Notes: generated from the letters alone by a model not told the origin. A stretch of 64,000 bases of DNA from Cornus controversa (GCA_026545225.1 CM048846.1:51142270-51206269), one strand, 5' to 3'. Counted from the stretch's first letter, positions 1 to 11,414 are shown. A program made the numbers and translations.

Positions 1-180
1 AGTGCGAGTATTTTTTTGGATGTCAAAGCTCCTAATTACAAGATGCATTTATCGATGACATTATGGTTATCACTGTTTCAACTAGAAGAACGTCATGACA
101 AACATGAACTAAAGATGCAATATGTACAAAAATTTACAAAAAATAACCCAGTGTAGTGTGTGAAATGTATGTAAGTGTAC

Positions 181-956
181 CATATCCCCAAACTTAAATT
201 AAACATTGTCCTCAATGTTTGAACTTAGCAGAGTTAGAACAATGGTACCGACGGTTTGATGAATATTAAAGTAGTGGGTACACGGGACAAGTAGGGCATC
301 AAAACCTGCACAAGTACAAGTACATACTAGCATAACATACATGAACTGAAAAAGTAAATAAGTGCGAAAAGTAAAAGAAAAATGGCAAGAATAGAAACAT
401 AAAGGAAAGCTGATAATATTCCATTAATTCAAACATGTGTGATACAAATGCTACAATTTGTGGAATACAAAAGAATTGCTTACTAAGCAACAAAACAAAG
501 TGCCCACACAGCACTAGACAGTTCTATGACTATGAATTCATAAAAACAAAATACTAGAAATGAAATGAAAATACAAAATACACAGAAAATAAAAATAAAA
601 ATAGCTAAAGCTGAGGGGGCAGCGGCGGTGCAAAAGTAGAAGCAGACAAATCAAGCGCCAGTTGAAGCAGCTGCTGGATCTATCACTGGCCTGCAATAAC
701 TGTGTCCAGATGCGCGACAGTCTGCTGACGATGCTGAAGTGCAAGCTGGTTGTCTTGCATCAGACTAACCATGCCTTCGCCAATAGTACCTAAAAAGCCA
801 TTGGTTTGCTGGCGATGCTCAGCAAACTCTAACTGCAAAGATTGGAGGCCGGCGCTGAGACACTCTAGACCCGTGGCTAACTAATCGTACTCGGCGCGGC
901 TCATGGGAGAGGTATCTGAATCGGCCTCAGCCATGTCAGTATTAGTATCCTCCCTA
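181..956 (-). other. 3' part of the Athila internal region, polypurine-like stretch
   Basis: On the minus strand the Transposase_32-like reading continues to about 880 with ADSDTSPMSRAEYD and then a glutamine-rich, possibly helical segment (LQLEFAEHRQQTNGF) with stops. Near 184-215 the minus strand reads TTTAAGTTTGGGGATATGG, preceded by AACATTGAGGACAATG, the sequence style seen just upstream of the Athila polypurine tract. Bases 1-180 show no gene. Confidence 0.5.
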
Positions 957-1908
957 TCAGAGGCGTAAAATATCTGGATCGCCCTCTTCAACCTCAGGGG
1001 CGACATTTGGAACAAGCAGTAAGTGTGTAAGCATCTTACTCCACCTCTGAAAAGTAAAGTGAGGGGGGGGGGCATCACTCGCAACCTCGTCTGGAAGAAA
1101 ATGAAAGTGGGCACGACGAAGGAGGGTTGTGACCAGAAATGGAAATAGTAGGCAAACATTGGCCGTCCGCGGAGTGGGACGATCGATGAGCTGCTCCCAT
1201 ACCCGGGACATCTGGCCCCAGATAACAGTCAGAACAGAAAACCAAAATTTGGAATGAAGGGTAGACAACACCCTCAAAAAGTCACCACGGCGATCCACTC
1301 GGTGGCCCATTGGATGTGCATTCCGTTGAAAGATTGTGTAAAAAAACCACAATTGTCGTGGGCACAAAGATTTGGTGGTGTAGGAATTGGTGGGAGGATC
1401 AAAAATGACCCCGACACATGCGTCGGATCATGGAAGAAATAGAGAGGGTGGAAGGAATGTCGAGAAAATGGGGTATCTCCTCTCCCAAGTGAAGGTCGTC
1501 GGGCTTCTCATGGGGACACCCGATGCAAATAGCAATGTCACGAAGGGTGACAGTAATGGCAACACCGTCAATAGTGGTGCGCAATATATCTGGGGTGTCT
1601 AATTGGTAGGACATGTTCATGTAGAAGACACGAACAAGTCTGGGGTAGAAGATTTCAGAAGTAGGCACCAAGAGACCAAGCAAATGACACTCGTTGAGGG
1701 CCGAAAGAGACCATGCTGCATATGGGTCCGCTGTAAACTCATCGACATCCACTGAATGCTCGAGGTGGAAGTCGCTGGTCGCCCAGTGATCCCAAGGAAT
1801 GTCACAAATAGGAATAGGAGGAGTCTCATCACTTGCCATAGTCTGTGAGAACTCAAAAGGGTGTAGATAGAAGGGAACCTGGCCACACAAATTACACCCT
1901 TGAGTCAA
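957..1908 (-). pseudogene. Transposase_32-like ORF of the Athila element, frameshifted
   Basis: Two overlapping open stretches: 1908-1399 (169 residues) and 1367-957 (136 residues) in another frame. The first has ADPYAAWSLSALNECHLLG, LVRVFYMNMSYQ and IDGVAITVTLRDIAICIGCP, the pattern of the 'putative plant transposon protein' family found at the env position of Athila elements. The second continues with HPMGHRVDRRGDFLRVL and FQRWSKMLTHLLLVPN, also typical. The function of this family is not established. The frame change near 1370-1400 means a full product is not made. No signal peptide or membrane segment stands out. Confidence 0.7.
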
Positions 1909-2329
1909 AAATCGCTCTGAAACTGATCATATTGATTCAAAGCAAAATGTAAACTGAAAATTGTACATCGCATATATACTAATCATGTATATATAGCCTC
2001 TCCGCTCTTCCAATCATGACCAAATGAAAAACATGTATATGAACATGTCTAAGACCCACAAAAATGGAATACAAAACTTCTAAATTCCTTAAGTAAAAGT
2101 ATACACAAAGGAAGCACAAAACTCTTACCTTGTAAATCACTAGCGGAGATGGAATGCGCGAACTCCGTTCTTTAAGAGAAAGGAAATGGAGGATCTAGAT
2201 GATGGGGCTTGCTTAAGAGGTCTGGACGTGCAAAAGAACATGAAGATTTGCCAAGAAGAGAGGAAAAAATGAGAGGGAGAGATGAGAGACTTGAATACTA
2301 AGTGACTGCATACGTAGTCACGTGCCTCA

Positions 2330-2550
2330 GTGCGATGCATCGAAGTGGTTACTTCGATGCATCGTCGTTGTCAATGTATCGATCTAGAGGTTTCGATGTA
2401 TCGAAGCTAATGATACATCAACCATCTATTGACACAAGGTGCGGAGGCTGCTGGAATTGACAGAAAAAATGGGACATTTAAAGATCAATGCATCGTCGCT
2501 AATGATGATGCATCGAAGTGGCTACTTTGATGCATCGTCGCTTCCTTTGA
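2330..2550. repeat. Cluster of GATGCATC-centred palindromic motifs
   Basis: GATGCATCGAAGT, ACTTCGATGCATCG, GATGTATCGAAG and related strings recur at about 2332-2365, 2370-2420 and 2485-2545. Each unit centres on the palindrome GATGCATC or a one-base variant, usually paired with GAAGTGG...ACTTCG or ACTTTG. The same motif occurs in the 5' LTR near 6609-6655. The cluster lies in the non-coding gap left by the missing pol genes. Confidence 0.6.
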
Positions 2551-2711
2551 CTGGAATTTTGCAAAATTGTCCCAAGTACGAAAAAATTTAAGTTTAAGCC
2601 CTCAATTCACACCTCTCACACTCAGATACTTCAATAATATTTAGATACATTCCTTTTAGATTTGAATGGGTCACACGGAGCATGATAGGACTGCATAAAT
2701 TATTACCAAGT

Positions 2712-3242
2712 TTAACGTCTACGGCAAGACGTGTGCAGTAATTCATGCACAATATCTACCCCAAAGCATTCACTCTCAAGATTGGAAGTATGATGAGATG
2801 CATCAAAGGTATCCAACCTGACGTTCATATTCCCAAATGAGATATCCATCACCCTAGTACGATAATTAATGCAAACATTAGTTGTAGCCAAGAATGGGCA
2901 ACCTAGAATGATTGGAATATGCTTTGTAGGATCTTGGATAGGTTCAGTATCAAGGACTATGAAGTCCATCGAAAAGTAAAATTTGTCCACTTTGATGAGA
3001 ACATCCTTAATTATCCCACGTGGCTGCCTCACCGATCGGTTGGCAAGTTGCAACACAACTGTGGTCGATTTAAGCTTTCTGAGCTCTAATTTCTCATAGA
3101 CCGAGTAAGGAAGTAAGTTAACACTTGCTCCTAAGTCAAGGAAGGCTCGTTTGAATTCATGGTCACCAATGACACATGAGATTGTGGGAGCACCCGGATC
3201 CTTGAACTTTGGAGGGGCGTTGTTTTGGAGAATTGAACTCAC
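2712..3242 (-). pseudogene. Retroviral-type aspartic protease (Athila Pol fragment)
   Basis: A 176-residue open stretch resembling gypsy aspartic proteases that process the polyprotein. The active-site motif is FLDLGASVNLLPYSV at about residues 35-49, in the D-L-G-A-S form usual in Athila. The later hydrophobic IILGCPFLATTNV matches the second conserved ILGRPFL block. Normally RT, RNase H and integrase follow in the same polyprotein. Here, after SCRRR, the sequence runs into non-coding DNA with several stops and then the Transposase_32-like ORF, so the rest of pol is absent. Confidence 0.82.
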
Positions 3243-3374
3243 TTGTTCAGTTAATTGAACTTTCTTAGGAACTTGGTTCCTAGATTTACGCTTTTGAGTG
3301 CATAAGTCCTTAAGAAATTTAGCATAGGAGGGAATTTATTTTATAACATCAAGAAGAGGAAGATTGATTTTTAC

Positions 3375-4061
3375 TTACTTGAAGATTTCTATCATATCTT
3401 GTAATTTCTCTCCTTGTTTCCCGAATTGAGTTGGTTCCCTTAATATTTGAGGAAATGGAATAAGAGGTTCATATGAAGCCGATTGGTTTGGAGTTAATGA
3501 AAATTTAGCTTCAATGATTTTATCATTTTCTTTTTCTTTTGGATTATTAGAGAACTCTTTTGAATTTATTGGAAGGTCTTTTGGATTAAAAATGGGATTG
3601 TCTGGATTTATCGGTTGCTCACATTCTTTCTCTCTTATCTTATCAAACGGATTTTCTAGCACCTTACCACTCCTTAGAGTAGTAATTGATTGAGCTTGTT
3701 TTTTGTTGAACTCAAAGGAATAGGAAGCATTATCAATTACTTAAACTCCGTTCGGATTTGCCACCGTTTGGCTAGGCAACTTTCCACCCTCTCTACGATT
3801 CATTGCATTGGCTAGCTGTCCCAATTGGGACTCTAGTTTTGCAATAGATTATGAGTGGGTGTTGATCTTTTGAGTATTACTTTTGATATTGCCTAAAGCT
3901 GCCAAAACCTTGTCCTCAAAACTTGGGTTTCGAGAAGGTGATTGATTGGGAGTGTAGTAGAAACTTGAATTTGAATTGGGTTGATAAGGTCGGTTGGAAT
4001 TGAGATAGACCTTGTTGTTTAGGTGGTCCCCGAGGTCCTTGATATTGGCCTTGGTTCCCAT
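3375..4061 (-). pseudogene. Gag-protease linker of the Athila-type element, broken
   Basis: Two open stretches (4061-3849 and 3662-3375) join gag to the protease on the same strand, separated by stops around 3740 and 3850. They are hydrophilic, rich in N, P, S and K, with no catalytic motif. One contains SLTPNQSASYEPLIPFPQ, similar in style to the variable spacer that precedes the protease in Athila polyproteins. Recognised from position and composition only. Confidence 0.5.
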
Positions 4062-4083
4062 ATTAGAATTGGGTTTGATCTCT

Positions 4084-5138
4084 TCATCCAGGAGTATAGG
4101 AATTTTGGTATGACACTTGACCTAGCCTAGAGTAAAGTTCATTTGCTTGCTCTTGTGAAAATTTGAGATATTGCCCCCCAAGAGGGCAATCCTTTATATA
4201 ATGTGAAAGGCTAGAGCAGAATGAACACACATCATATGTGGGATGAAGGGTAGGATTAGGAATAGTAGGATTGGAGGAAGAAGAAGAAGAACCGGCCAAC
4301 ATAACTTGATCCAATTTCTTTTCTAAATCTTTTATCTTCCTATCTGTTACTTGCTCCTTACGCATTTCAAAGATTCTTTCAGTTTGGGGGTTAAGAGGAG
4401 CGACAATCTTATTTTTCCTTTCATTAGAAAAATGATGAGACGAATTTTCGCTCAAGTTCGAAAAGAGTATCCATGCTTCATCGGGACTTTTTAGAAATAA
4501 TGTACCTCCACAACTAGCATCAACCATTTGTTTGTGAGGCTCCCTTAAACCATCATAGAATCCTTGCACCAATTGCCATTTGAGAATAGCATGGTGTGGG
4601 CAAGACCTCAAAAGATCTTTCATCCTTTCCCATGTTTCATGAAAAGCTTCTCCCTCCATTTGAGAAAAGCCAATGATGGCTCTTCATGCATCATTAGTCT
4701 TTTCTATTGGGAAGTATTTCTTTAGAAACTCTCGTTGCATTCTGCCTAAAAGTTAATAGAATTTGGCTCTAAGAAATTAAACCATTGTTTGGCTCTATCC
4801 TTCAGTGAGAAGGGAAAAAGACGAAGTCTTAAGTTGTCCTCTGCTTGTGCATTCAACTATAAAGTCGAGTACACTTCTAACAATTCATCAATATGTTTAT
4901 AAGGATCTTGGTTTGGAAGCCCATGAAAACAACTAAAAAGATTAATTGTTGAGGATTTAATTTCAAAATTGTTCCTTTCCAAATTCGGGAAATGAATACA
5001 AGAAAGAGATGCATAGGTAGATGGACCATAAAAATCTCGAAGAATCTCACCGCCCAGTGAGGGTGGTAAGATCAGATTTTGTGGAACATTTTGGTTGTCA
5101 TTATTCGCCATGGTTTCTCTCCTATGTTCTCTAAACAA
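4084..5138 (-). pseudogene. Athila-type gag, frame-broken
   Basis: Structural capsid protein of the retroelement. The start is at MANNDNQNVPQN (about 5111), in a frame that runs to 4857. After a stop and frame change, a second open stretch covers 4659-4084. The first part has the gag-type motif FHGLPNQDPYKHIDE. The second part has WERMKDLLRSCPHH and, near its end, a CCHC-like knuckle CSFCSSLSHYIKDC, followed by the Athila-like EQANELYSRLG. At least one stop and one frameshift lie between 4857 and 4659, so no intact Gag can be made. The protease follows on the same strand. Confidence 0.8.
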
Positions 5139-5480
5139 TATAGGGTCCCTAGAAATGCTACTATATTGTCTAAGAGTTCATTCAAGTTCAAGGTCACACG
5201 ACAACAACGGTAATGACAAAGATCTCCTACCTTGCATATGAATAAGCGAAAAACTTTAAACTATGTGCAAAAACAAAATTTTAAATTTCTAAGTGCAAGA
5301 AAGTTAAGTACTCTACTCACAAGGAACCAAGCTTAAGTCTTGATGCCTTGATTAGACAAGTACCTACAATGAAACACTTAAGAAATGAAGATAAAAATAC
5401 TTACAAATAAAGAATGTAAAGAATGAATTAAATTAAAATTTAAACTAGACTCAATCCTATAATTTAGCGATTTAACCGTA

Positions 5481-5499
5481 GTCCCCAGCAACAACGCCA
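5481..5499 (-). other. Primer-binding site, tRNA-Asp type
   Basis: The minus strand reads TGGCGTTGTTGCTGGGGAC, five bases inside the LTR end. Athila elements usually have a primer site complementary to the tRNA-Asp 3' end, which starts TGGCGCCGTTGCCGGGGA. The observed site differs at a few C-to-T positions. Confidence 0.8.
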
Positions 5500-5504
5500 A
5501 AAAT

Positions 5505-6930
5505 TGTTGTGTGCGGTTGCACTACTCGCAATTTATAAATTTATCACTCGCAATAGAACGAATCCTTGAAGGATATGGCTCTAAGTTGAGGGTGTCAATC
5601 CCACAGATACTACGTAGGTATAACTCACTAAAGGTTGAGGGTTGGTTCTTGTTTAACTTACAACCGTGTTGGTTGTTGCTTACTCTATCTTGAAAGCATA
5701 AAAGTAATTTAAATACAAAGGTTTAGAGAAGAATAAAGGACTAGGGTTTGGCTTCCTCGCTAACCTCGTAATATGTCACACTTAAAATAAATTGGGAGAA
5801 ATTTATGCAAATGTGTACTAATGACGCGTTAACAAGTCCCACCTACAACGACATCGCCAAGAAAATACACATACATTAACATACTATAATCCATCTTCGA
5901 AAAGCGTGATTTTTCTTATTTACCTAATTACCTACTTCTAGTAAAATCATCATCACATGATTTTCCTACCTACCTACTTATCTAATTGAAGCAAAATCAC
6001 ATTCTTTAAGCGTGGACTATGCAAATCTAGTTATGCATGTTATAGTGAAAACTAGTCTCAAGCCATCACGTGTAGTCCTTGTGAAACTTACAAGTGTTTG
6101 AAGATCATGTGAGGAGTTTAAGCATTCTAAGACAAGAAGAAAAATCATCACACATGAACATGAAAAATTTGTAAACTTATAATTATATAAGTCACAAGGA
6201 AAGAGACATATACATCAAATACATAAAAATCCCTAATTCATTGAAGTTAGAACATATTTTCAAAGTTAGGGTTTGTCAAAACCCTAGAGAAGGATTAGTT
6301 TATCATGGTGGGCTCGAAGCACTCCATAGACAGAGATGGTCCCATGCTCAAAATGGTCTTCAAGGCCTTACAAAGCCCTCTTTGAAGCTTTCCCTCTCTA
6401 GAACTTCACTTTCTCTCTCTAGAATTCTAAAATATGCTCTCTATTACAAGAATTGTATGTTTTCTTTTTTTACATATTCTCTAGCTATAAAATTGATCCG
6501 AGGCTCAAAATATCATAGAAATTTCGTGCAAGGTTTTATCCAAGCAAAATTAGACAAGTGGCAAGTGGAGAAAATATTTGCAGAAAAATATCTTCAGCAG
6601 GTACGGGCGATGCATCGAAGCTGCGATGCATCAAAGTAGGGACTTTGATGCATCGATCTTCCTTCTTCTATAGATCTTTAACTTTTTATCTTTTCGACTC
6701 CGGTCTTGACACGCCATCCACTATTCCTTGATGTAGACTTTTCATGAAGTATGGTAAGAAATAGGAATGCATTGTTGAACTGATAAAGGAATCGAATTAC
6801 GCCACACTCTGAGTTTGAACCTGAAATCATCCAAAACATAAAAACATATAAAAACTATACAATATGTGTAGCTATGGGATCAAGATATATAAGTAAAGGA
6901 GCGAGAATATATAACATTCAACGCTTATCA
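5505..6930 (-). repeat. 5' LTR of the Athila-type element
   Basis: On the minus strand the LTR opens TGATAAGCGTTGAATG (plus strand ends ...CGCTTATCA at 6930) and closes ...GCACACAACA just before the primer site, about 1,426 bp. The outer edge lies inside copia RNase H coding sequence. Positions 5616-6930 recur at 58238-59551, including the same junction into copia. The LTR carries GATGCATC-centred motifs at about 6609-6655, also found in the internal region. Its partner LTR is not in the window, so divergence and target duplication cannot be assessed. Confidence 0.85.
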
Positions 6931-7466
6931 CTCAACTATATATGGCTTTGTTCTGAAATGATACGCCGGATTCTTAGCAAGATGAATAGCACTCTGACTG
7001 TCACTATATAGAATACTGTTCTCTCGCCCCTTACCTAACTTTTCCAAGAACCTCTGTAGCCAAACCATCTCCTTGCTCGCTTTTGTAACTGCAACATATT
7101 CAGCTTCTGTGATCGAGAGAGCCACAATCTTCTGCAACTGAGAGACCCAACTCACTGCCGTACCACCCAAAGTATACACATACCAGTAGTACTCTTCCTA
7201 TTATCCATATCACCAGCCAAGTCTGAATCAACATAACCCTGCAACGCAATACCTGACCCAGTGAAACATAATGATGTATCTGTGGTATCCTTCAAGTATC
7301 TAAGGATCCATTTTGCTGCCTCCCAATGTTGTTTGCATGGATTACTCATGTACCTGCTCACAACTCCCACTACATGTGCTATATCTGGCCTGGTACAAAC
7401 TATGACATACATCAAACTGCTGATAGCTAAAGCATATGGAACCTTTTCCATGTGTGCTCGTTCCAC
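6931..7466 (-). pseudogene. Copia RNase H, truncated by the Athila LTR
   Basis: Contains YALAISSLMYVIVCTRPDI, YLKDTTDTSLCF, YVDSDLAGDMDNRKSTTG and, after a one-base frame change near 7165, IVALSITEAEYVAVTKASKE and LYSDSQSAIHLAKNP. The reading ends around the RTKHI-equivalent position, where minus-strand copia sequence meets TGATAAGCG of the Athila LTR at 6930. The final RNase H motif (LADxxTK) and the 3' LTR are therefore missing. Confidence 0.88.
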
Positions 7467-7481
7467 TTTTATCTTAGGTGA

Positions 7482-8340
7482 CTACTCTTTAGTTAGTCTA
7501 AAATGACTAGCTAATGGGGTGCTCACTGGTTTTGCATTTTGCATGCTGAACTGGTTAAGAACTTTTTTAACATACTCTGCTTGTGAAAATTTTAGAGTAC
7601 CACCCACTTTGTCCCTGTAAATCCTCATACCAAGAATCTGTTTTGCATTACCCAAATGTTTCATTGCAAAGTGCTCAGACAACTATCTCTTCAGATTATT
7701 AATCTCATCAAGGCTTGAACCTGCAATCAACATATCATCCACATATAAAAGTAAAATAATATAACTGCTGTTAAACGTTTTCACATAACAATAGTGATCT
7801 GCCTGGCACCTTTTGTAGCCACTACTACACCTGAATCCATTGAACTTTTTGTACCACTGTCTCGGGGCCTGCTTCAAACCATACAAGCTCTTTTTTAGCT
7901 TGCATACCAAACCCTCCTTACAAGTCACTATGAATCCCTACGGTTGTCTCATGTAGATGTCCTCCTCTAAATCACCATAAAGGAAATTAGTCTTCACATC
8001 TAACTGCTCAAGATGTAAGTCTTTTGCAACCACGATTCTTAGTGCCAATCTGATTGTAGTCAACTTCACAACCGGAGAGAAAATCTCAGTGTAGTCAACA
8101 CCTTCCTTCTGTTAAAATCCTTTCACAACTAATCTGACTTTGTAGTGTTTGCTGCCATCATATTCTTCCTTAATTCGGTAAACCTACTTGTTATGTAAAG
8201 CCTTCTTGCATTTTGGTAGCTCAGTTAGCTCCCACGTTTGATTTGACATGAGTGAGTCCATCTGATCCTGCATAGCTGACTCATACTTGGTTGAATCATC
8301 AACCTGCACTAATTCATCATAACACTCTGGCTCACCACCA
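7482..8340 (-). pseudogene. Copia reverse transcriptase, frame-broken
   Basis: The sequence carries the conserved run of copia RT: VDYTEIFSPVVKLTTIR, DVKTNFLYGDLEEDIYM, KSLYGLKQAPRQWYKKF and the catalytic LLLYVDDML at about 7740-7765, followed by MKHLGNAKQILGMRIYRD. In-frame stops occur at several points, for example after RQP (about 7938) and before MSEHFAMK (about 7682). Copies RNA into DNA in an intact element; inactive here. Confidence 0.88.
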
Positions 8341-8354
8341 TTAGACAACAACAA

Positions 8355-9105
8355 CTAGTGTAAAGAGGGTGAATACTGTTGTGTAGGTCTAGAGATTCTG
8401 GAGGATCGTCTTACTGCAGTCATAGGTGTGCCTTGTTCCATATGTGGAACTATATTTTTTGGATTATTCTGAACTCTCCTCTGCACATCATCCTCAATGA
8501 TTTCCTCCAACTTAACAAACCCATTACTTTCAGCATGAGCATCTGCATCAGTAGATTCTACTGTTGATCTGCCTTTATACATTACTTTCTCATTGAATAT
8601 GACATCTCTGCTTCTAATAATCTTCTGATTTTGATCATCCCAGAACCGATAACCAAACTCATCAGTGCCATACCCAATAAAAGTACACTTTTTAAATTTT
8701 GGATCAAGCTTGCTTTTACCATTAGAACTTATGTGCACATACGAAACACAGCTAAACACTTTTAGGTGTGAAAGGTTTACCTCTTTTCTGCTTCAAACCT
8801 CCTCTGGTAAGTCTCCATCTAAAGGAACAGAAGGTCCCTCATTGATCAAGTATTGTTAAGTGCATCAACCCAAAACATCTTAGGCAACCCAGCATGTATC
8901 CTCATACTCCGAGCACGCTCATTCAAGGTTCTGTTCATGCACTCTACGACACCATTTTCTGCGGTGTTCTAGGAACAATCTTCTCCATTCTGATCCCACT
9001 AGTAGCACAAAAGTCTTTGAAGCCTGTATCGTCATACTCACCCCCATTATTAGATCTCAAACACTTTATCTTCAATCCTGTTTCATTCTCCACCATGGCC
9101 TTCCA
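8355..9105 (-). pseudogene. Copia integrase, C-terminal part after the insertion
   Basis: Minus-strand reading resumes with KAMVENETGLKIKCLRSNNG-GEY, then a region matching the third catalytic residue area with substitutions (VSECMNRTLNERARSM, where families usually have a Glu in the NG.AERMN context), and SYVHISSNGKSKLDPKFKK...FIGYG, the standard integrase C-terminal domain. Stops occur near 8760-8840. The linker SSRISRPTQQYSPSLH follows and leads to RT. Confidence 0.82.
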
Positions 9106-10289
9106 TGTAGAGACCGTGACCTATTTTGGTCGGTTTTGCATTTTTTGCATTATAATTGCCATAAATGCATTTTGAGGGGTGATTAGCATGTTTCGATTGT
9201 GGGTAACATGTTTGGGAAGTGTTTTAAGGGTTTTGGTAAGTTTTTGAAAGATTTGAAGAAGTTTGACTTTTTGGTCAAATCGAGGCCCAGGATGTGACTT
9301 AAGTGGCCGTGGAAATCCAGAAAATTTTTAGAAATATTTATTTTTGAGATTGACATAGATTAAATATTTAGAGAGTTAAAGAAGTGATTTCGAGACCGTA
9401 GGAGTTTTCAGAATCAAAAACGGAGACCGGGAGGGTACGTTAAGTGGCCGGGGGCATTTTAGTCTTTTCGCGGGCTAAGAAATTTTAAAAATCAAGGCTA
9501 AGAGATCTTAGCCATTATACACGGCTATTTCTCTCTCTATATTGCTCCCACTTCTTCTCTCTTCCTTCTCTGTAGGTTTTGGAGGTCTTCGGGTGTGATT
9601 CACGTTCCGCCGAAGAAATGAGATACGTAGGGGACGGCTAGGGCTTCCCTTTGAGCCGATCAAAGTTGTGGTTCAACAAGGTATACATTGCTGGGATTTT
9701 TAGAAGTGCTTGGAAGGCCTTCATTTTCAAGGTAGGGGTTCTTCTTCTCTTCTAATTGTCGATTCTAGGGTTTTGGGTGAAGATGAGAGGTGTAGGTTGT
9801 GTACCACATGCTTTAGGAAAGTGAGAGGGGTGGGAAGTCAGATTTTCTCCTTCTCTTGAATCCTATCTTTACACATTTGGTGTTCCTTGTGTTGGTTTTA
9901 GCATGTGGGTCAAAGTGAATGGAAGAAATTGGGTATGTAGGTGTTAGGTGCTCAATTTGGGTTTTATGTGCAAATATGTAAACTTGTGTCATATATATGA
10001 TTATATGAGGAATATGTGATGGTTAAATGTATGTTAGTTCTATGTGCTAAAATTATGCATTGAGTGTCTCATGAGTAAAATATGCTAATTTTGAAGTTGT
10101 ATGCATATGAGTGGATATATGCATGTGTTATACATATATGTGCTATATGTGGTGTGTGGTGATGGGAAACATGCTTTTTACCTCTTTTAGTATCAATAAG
10201 CATAAGTAGAGTATGAAAATAAAATGTCATGTGTTTATGCATTCATATTGCATATGTGGGAAGTTGTGGGAAAATGATGCAAATGAGGT

Positions 10290-10557
10290 ACACGGGGCTT
10301 CGAAGTGGTCCAACCATGTTATGAAATGTGGTAAAATTATCCATTACATATGGCCCTCAAAGTGGACTCGCCATACTAAGGCTTGATGCCTAAAATCAGA
10401 GAATGTCTAAGAATTGTGAGCCTCGGAGTTGTCCCCTCACTCTATGGTAATCCTATACATTGCTATGGTAGAATGACCCTTCGGAGTTGTCCCGGTCATT
10501 GGATGGTTATCGGAGGTGTCCAAGATTACATGATCCTCGGAGCTGGCCAATCATGTA
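10290..10557 (+). repeat. Array of five stem-loops with shared loop and differing stems
   Basis: Five units share a loop of the type CCTCGGAGTTGTCC. Stems differ: unit 1 about 10290-10318 (ACACGG/CCATGT, one mismatch); unit 2 TATGGC/GCCATA (10349-10375); unit 3 GTGAG/CTCAC (10416-10440); unit 4 AATGACC/GGTCATT (10472-10500); unit 5 TACATGAT/ATCATGTA (10528-10557). Units 2-5 pair perfectly over 5 to 8 bp. A further loop-like core without a clear stem is at about 10510-10521. Spacing is irregular, 30-60 bases. Function unknown. Confidence 0.75.
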
Positions 10558-11292
10558 GGGTATCAGATGAAGACCGAGAGAGAGAGCATTTACTTTCCTT
10601 AATGATTTTTTGTTTGAACATGTTATACATGATTCGTGAAATATGCAATCACCTTGAATTATAATTGTTGATTTGTTTGTGAGATTATGGATATGGCATG
10701 TAGTGTATTCATATGCATTCTATATAGGTCAGTGTCGAGTCGGCACTTAGGAGGGTTGGGGTATCTCTATTGGGCCGCAGTGGTGCTCACCCCTTTATTC
10801 TAAACTCTTTTACAGATAAAGTGTCAATGACGGATGAGACATGAGTGTCCAAGTGGGACTCTAGTAGTGTTTCTGCTATCTCTTAGATGTTGTACATTTT
10901 GTGGCTATCCATACCGGCTTGCATGTGACTCCTTTTTGAGTTGTGGATATACTTGGACAAATGTACTTTTGATGTATGTATTGGATTTTAAACTTGTTGG
11001 GTATGGAAAGACAATGGTTTAGTTTATGTAATGCTTGTGGTGGGCATTTAATTCATTTGACGACGTTTTCCTTATGAATGGATTGTGGTTGTGAAAGAGA
11101 ATGATTCATTTTGATGTATAATTGAATCATGATTATGATTTTGAGTATGTGATTGATGTTGGTACCTTTCAATTATGTTATGGATCATGTATGAGAGGTT
11201 CTAGGGTGATAGAAGGTGGATTGGGCTCCAAATGGACCCTGTATAGGATTGCTGGGAGTCCTGGGGAGGGCATTTTGATCGTACGAAATGCC

Positions 11293-11414
11293 CATTTCGC
11301 ACAATCGAAACCCCCATTTCGATTTTGTGAAGTGGTGGTGATTTATGATGATTTTTAGGGTCCAGACGGGGGGAATTTCGCACAATCGAAACCCCCATTT
11401 CAATTGTGCGAAAT
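11293..11414 (+). repeat. Two hairpins built on TTTCGCACAATCGAAA
   Basis: 11375-11391 (ATTTCGCACAATCGAAA) is complementary at 16 of 17 positions to 11398-11414, with a six-base C-rich loop. A second, less perfect copy starts near 11293 (right arm TTTCGATTTTGTGAA). Further single arms occur to about 11525. Related hairpin arms occur at 14825-14880 in the truncated sister LTR, so the structure is a family feature. Confidence 0.75.

Larger units (their letters stand above)
1..6930 (-). mobile_element. Athila-type Ty3/gypsy element, internally deleted, left end outside window
   Basis: Minus-strand order is LTR (5505-6930), primer-binding site (5481-5499), gag, aspartic protease, then a Transposase_32-like ORF and a purine-rich stretch near 184-200. 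The 3' LTR would lie left of base 1. The tRNA-Asp-type primer site, the protease motif LDLGASVNLLP and the extra ORF in the env position are typical of Athila elements. Between the protease (ends 2712) and the extra ORF (starts 1908) there is no reverse transcriptase, RNase H or integrase, so this copy is non-autonomous. Stops and frameshifts break the ORFs. It interrupts the RNase H region of the copia element at 6931-13969. Lineage is inferred from motifs. Confidence 0.85.
5616..8499 (+). repeat. Duplicated segment A, copy 1
   Basis: Aligns without large gaps to 58238-61120 in direct orientation. It covers most of the Athila LTR, the Athila-into-copia junction (6930/6931) and copia RNase H, RT and part of integrase. 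Sharing the same nested junction shows a copied locus, not two independent insertions. Confidence 0.92.
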
